A stretch of DNA of 64,000 nucleotides from Colias croceus. Taxonomy: Eukaryota > Arthropoda > Insecta > Lepidoptera > Pieridae. The stretch lies in contig NC_059565.1 of assembly GCF_905220415.1 (NCBI RefSeq), positions 4,798,501 to 4,862,500 on the forward strand, given 5' to 3'. Within the stretch, counting starts at the first letter, position 1; each line of letters opens with the position of its first letter. Below are positions 39,201-45,200 of this stretch, piece by piece. The notes beneath the pieces were generated by a model, which saw only the letters and a list, made by a program, of their open reading frames with translations, was not told where the DNA came from and did no database searches. The position numbers and the translations under genes were made by a program.

Positions 39201-42200
39201 CAGACTTAATTTGTATTAGAATGTAAAATAATGTAAATTTCTGGAAATGTACTTATCGAAAACCCAAGAAGTATTTAAATAATTAATATTCATTGAATCT
39301 CAACATTAAAAAGTTGTTATTATACGTATATTACCACTGAGCTACGTAACAGCGTTTTTATGACGTTTTATGTTTCCACACAAACAATGCAGATGTGTGA
39401 AACAATAACAAATAACTGATTTGTGGCGTAATTGCGATTATCGGCTTGTGTAATTCGACGCGCGAACGTGGCACCCTGTTACACCGTAGCGTAATAATAT
39501 TTATTTATTTATTTATGATTTTTATTTATTCATTTTAGATTGATCATATCAAAGATAAAATTGCTTCGTGATTGCTTGAAAAGCTTAAAAGTTTGATTGA
39601 GGTTTTAGAGGGATTCAATCCATTTAAAATAATGTTTTGTTTCTTTCTTTAATTTATTTTCCATGCAACTATAATATGTAATAAAGGAGCGTGGCAGGCT
39701 TATAATATAGAAAATATATGAAATACTAGAGGTCCGCCGTCCGTCCCCGGCTTCGCCCGTGGTACATATTTCGAAATAAAAGGTAGCCTATGTCCTTTCT
39801 CGGGTATCAAAATATCTCCATACCGAATTTCATGCAAATTGGTTCAGTAGTTTAGGCGTGATTGAGTAACAGACAGACAGACAGAGTTACTTTCGCATTT
39901 ATAATATTAGTATGGATTTCTTGTGAGTTACTTCTGCTACGCTACGTTTGATTTCGTTCAGTTTTTTTGTAGAAGATACTTACGAAATTGAAAATACGAT
40001 ATAATAAATATCTTTAGCAATATTTTGTGTAGACTAAGGTTTATTAAAATTAGATTAAAGACAGAACTTCAACATGGCGCTACTAGCATAAGGATAATGG
40101 AATTTGTTACATGATTAACAATTTTACCTTCAAAGTTAATGGCTTTTTAATGACCTTGTTGATCTTAATTTACTTAGATATCTAGAAAAAGATTCATTTT
40201 AAATGATCTTTTTGTTTACTAAGTATAACTTGTTGATCTTCTTGTGTTATTTATTTATGGTATAAGGAAAAAATTTACATTAATTTTTGTATCCGACATA
40301 ACTAGGTTAAGGTTTAAAATGCTCTTCGGCTTTTCGTATACATCTTCATTATGATGTTTATTCAAATAAAATCAGTTTATGCTGCTTATAAATACTTTAT
40401 TGAATTAAATTTTCCAATTTCAATTTTTACAGTTTTCTATACACCCAAATACAAATATTTATCTAGTTATATCTTCAGCAGCAGCCGCTATAATAAATAA
40501 AATCGTCATATTAAGAAATATTATACGTAACGCTTCGGTGTAACATACGGCCGCACACGCAATAAGCCATTGTCACAGCATATTATGGTTTTTGTTACAT
40601 TCTCCCTATTATGCGATAACGCGAGACGAATTCAATTCTATTTGTGTATAATGCACTTTATAATATTATGCACTAACATTTGTTAAAGGTTATGAGAATA
40701 TCTTGGTTGCTATCTATAAAATGTGTATGTATGTATAAGTAAAAGTAAATAGTAGCTTTCCGCCCGCGGCTTTGTTTAAAGATCAAGTTATACATAACTT
40801 TTAGTTCTTGCCCGTGGCTTTGCAAGCGTGGTAAAGATAGTTAAAAGTTGTCACGTGTCACGTTTTATAATAATACAGTGTCATCTATCGGAATTTATAA
40901 ATTTGACACTGATTCAAATAATTAATCTTCCTGGAGTATTATTGCGGTAAAATGCAGCTTACATCATTCTCTAGCCACGAAACTATCTCTAGACACAAAT
41001 ATCATACAACAAATTAGCTCCATTGCAACAGGAGTGAAAGATAAAGAAACACTTTCCCATGTATATTATCTTATCTTAATAATATATATAAATCTCGTGT
41101 CACAATGTTTGTCCTCAATGGACTCCTAAACCACTTAACCGATTATAATAAAATTCGCACACCATGTGCAGTTCGATCCAACTTGAGAGATAGGATAGTT
41201 TAAATCTCAAATCGTTTTAGAGAAAGCGGGCGAAGCCGCGGACGGTAAGCTAGTTAGTTAATATTACCAATCCCCTACTTCGCACCTTTTATGTTTTGTT
41301 TTAGCATTTAAAGGTTGTCTTTCTTATTCCACTAGATTCTATATATAGATATTGCATATATAATTTAATTTATTCATCCGCCGACCCAGATGGCACAGTG
41401 GTTATTGACCTCTCTTGCACATGAGTGTGTGGGTTCGATTGTATGATTAATATCTTTTGCTTGTATAATATATTTATTTTATTAATTTGACTTGTCACCG
41501 GAATGTCCATTTTTAGCTTATTATTAATTTGTACAGGAAGAAAATAATATTGAATAATCAATTGATAAAATTGAATGTAATGTAGCATTAAAAAAATAAA
41601 ACAAATGGGTTCCAGGAGAGCCTTGGAGAACACCCGAAATAGCTACAAAGCGATGCGATGTCCAAATAACTATAAAATAACGTGCATTTTCTGTTGCATA
41701 CATATGTTTCAGTATAATAATGTAATAGCCCTTCTGGCTAACATTGAGAAACACCTTACAAAAAAAAAAAAAAAAAAAAATATAGTATTGGTTCATGAAT
41801 ATCAGCCCCTTACCACTATATTATGTGTTGTAACAAGTGATCTACATTATCGGATGCCTTACCAAAATCCATATACGTTTATTTTTATTTCTGGATGTTT
41901 ATTTTAAAATTTTGCCGTACAACTTAAATCTAGCTCATCCAAAGTTCGCTCTATTAAAAGTGAAAACTCAAAACATTGGAAATATAGACCGCTATGTGTT
42001 GCTTGTCATGAGTGACCCCCAACGATTTTCAAGAAGATTTCGTTATGTAACTCTGTCGTCATTGACTAAATAGACATAATTATTCTCCCTACAAGTATTT
42101 ATTACTTCTTACAGGTATCTAAAAGACGTGGAGTCCACAGCCGGTGTGCAAGGCTTTCGTTTCACACCACCAGTTGATGTATTCGCTGACGATGAGCACA

Positions 42201-45200
42201 ACCGTTGCTTCTGCCCCGCCGGCCCGCCGTGTGCGCCCAATGGTCTGTTCAACGTGTCGCTGTGCCAGTATGGTGAGTGTACACAGACAGACAGACAGAG
42301 ACACGCTTTAGACAGATACATACACACAGATAAACATATAGATACATTCACTGGTATACACTGTACACATAGAAACGTACACAGACGGACACACTCTCAC
42401 ACAGTGTATGAGTTCATTATACACAGCTCATATTCGTGCACTAGACTGTATAGACTAGACAGACCCTAGTTTGTGTGTCTAGTCTAGACACACAAACACA
42501 AATAATATACGTACACATGAACAGCACACAGTATTCATAGAAAAATATAATTCTGTTTCGCAAAACATACGTACATTCATATTATGCTCTGTACTTTTTT
42601 GTTTTTCTTTTTGTCCCGAATTACAATGGAACTTATTGTCAGAATAGTAATTTTGATGTGTGTAAATAAACAAATAAATCTACTTCTGCCCACTTATAGA
42701 TTTAACATTATACATAATATTATATTATAACTACATTTACTTTAACAAATTAATAATTTTTCCCCAGATTCACCAATAATGCTATCGTTCCCGCACTTCT
42801 ATCTCGCCGACGAGAGTTTCCGCGAAGCGGTCGAAGGAATTTCCCCGCCCGACCCGGAGAGGCACAGATTATACATTGATGTACAGCCGGTAAGTGGTAG
42901 CTGTTATTTGTAACTGTGATTTTAGCTGTGATTTTGGAAGTGATTTGTTACTGTTACTTGGGATTGATTTGTAAGTTGGAACTGTGATTTTAGCCGTGAT
43001 TTTTGGGATTGATTTGTAATAGTTATTACTTATTAGGGTTTGACTTGTAACTCGCGGTCAATCGCATCTCGCCACGCCACGCCACTCTGGGCAGATTATT
43101 AGCAAAAATATCTGTCACAAGAACCAGTTCAATAATATCTGACTATAGCAAAAGTACATGACATTAGTAGGCAGCATGATAAAGTGGCATCATAATTATG
43201 TGATGAAAATGAATAGCAAATAATTGTGACAACCTCTCAAAGCATAAATGTGTGACGTCACATAGGAGGCAATATCTGACACTATTTATACATATATTTG
43301 TATTTTGCATTAATTCCTCACATAAAGCATAATAAGTACTTATATGCATTGCCACTGATGTCACATATATTTTTGATAATTCCCCCTAGTGATACATTAA
43401 TGCTTGTGACTTTACAACCGCTAAATTAGAACTGTTATTTGTCATTATGATTACAGCTGTGATTTTTGAGAGTGATTTGTAACTGTTACTTGCGAGATAT
43501 TTATAACTGTTATTTGGGAGTGATTTGTAACTGTTACATGGGAGTTATTATAAAATAAATATTTAACTCCCACAGGAGATGGGCACAGCGATGCAGGCGC
43601 GCGCTCGGATACAGATCAACCTCGCCGTGTCGCAGGTGGTTGATATCAAGCAAGTTGCCAACTTCCCGGATATTGTGTTCCCGATATTGTGGTTCGAAGA
43701 GGTTGGTTTTTTTTTTACTACATCTGTTTTGGGTAATAATTGTGTTTTTAAATCTAGAATTTTTACTGTCTTGATAACATTCATTTTTCAAAAAATTTAT
43801 CTGTATACAAAGTCATTTTTTTATGGTCTATTAAATATTTAAAATGTTTTTTTAAGATTTTTTGTTAAGATCCAATAAGTCAAACGCTTTGCAGAAATCT
43901 ATATATTGATAGCTATTTAGCTACTTAGCGACTATACAATATTCAACTTAGAGACAAATTACGATGACCGATTTATTTTCTGTTCTCGTTTATATGCTGT
44001 GTTAACCTCTAGGTCTAGCACTTATTACATGATAATATTATGTAGGTATCATAGAATAACCATAATATCTATTTTTGTAGTGTTATGTCGAAGTTTTTGG
44101 ACCTATAAAAATAATAATAATAAAGCATTTGAATTCTATATCTATACTAATATTATACAGCTGAAAAGTTTGTTTGTTTGAACGCGCTGATCTCGGGAAC
44201 TACTGGTCCGATTTGAAAAATTCTTTCGGTGTTAGATAGCCCATTTATCGAGGAAGGCTATAGGCTGTGGCTATAGGCCATACCATATTATATCCAACGG
44301 GAGCAGTAATGCGGGTGAAACCGCGGGGAACAGCTAGTTATTATATAAAACACTGAACAGCGTTTGAACTGGTAGGTACTGGTATTCGTATAGAGTACTA
44401 TCACTATACGAATACCAGTAATATATAGATTATAAAACTAAATATCGAACACTGAACAGCGTTTAAATTGTTTTTCCTCTCGCGTATAGGGCATAGACGA
44501 ACTGCCCGACTCTGTCTCGTCCCTACTCCGTTTAGCAACACGAGCCCCTCCCGTTGCTCGGGCGGCGCTCTCTTGGGGACTGTCAGCGTTGGGGGCGCTG
44601 TTACTGCTGCTGGCAGTTACGTGCCTCGTGCGGTGAGTGACAGACATACACACACACATACAATTAATGTATAAATACAAACAGTTATATAGAAAAAATG
44701 TGTGCGTGTGTGTACATACGTAAGAAGTGAAACTTCTTTATGACCTTATTTTTCAAAAAAATTGGTTGTTTTTAAAGTAGGTTTTAAAAACAATTCGAAC
44801 TCAAACTCAAACATTTATTTATTCAATAAGACTTCTTCTAGAAGCACTTTCGAATCGTCATTACATATTTTTAACATTTACCACCGATTCGGAAAGCAGT
44901 ATCTATGGAGAAGAACCGGCAAGAAACTCCATAGTTGCTCTTTTAAAATCATGTCAATATTACAATTTAATTTTACATAATATGTAACATATATCTAACT
45001 ACATAATAAAATATGCCAAACAACTGTCCTGTGGTTCTCAAAATGCTCTTTCTCTTAATTCTTCATTCAAAATAGCAATTTTAACAACAAAGTCACATTA
45101 AAAATTTTCACAAAAACATTATTTAATAATTACCATATATTTTTATATTTATATATCTACATATTTCAGTTCTTCCCATCGGCAAAGCACGCTCCGGCTT

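Noticed and set aside
42109..42469. Frames on both strands of 61-113 codons around 42.1-42.5 kb
   Set aside because: Overlap exon 7 of the CD36-family gene in other frames, or read through into its intron.
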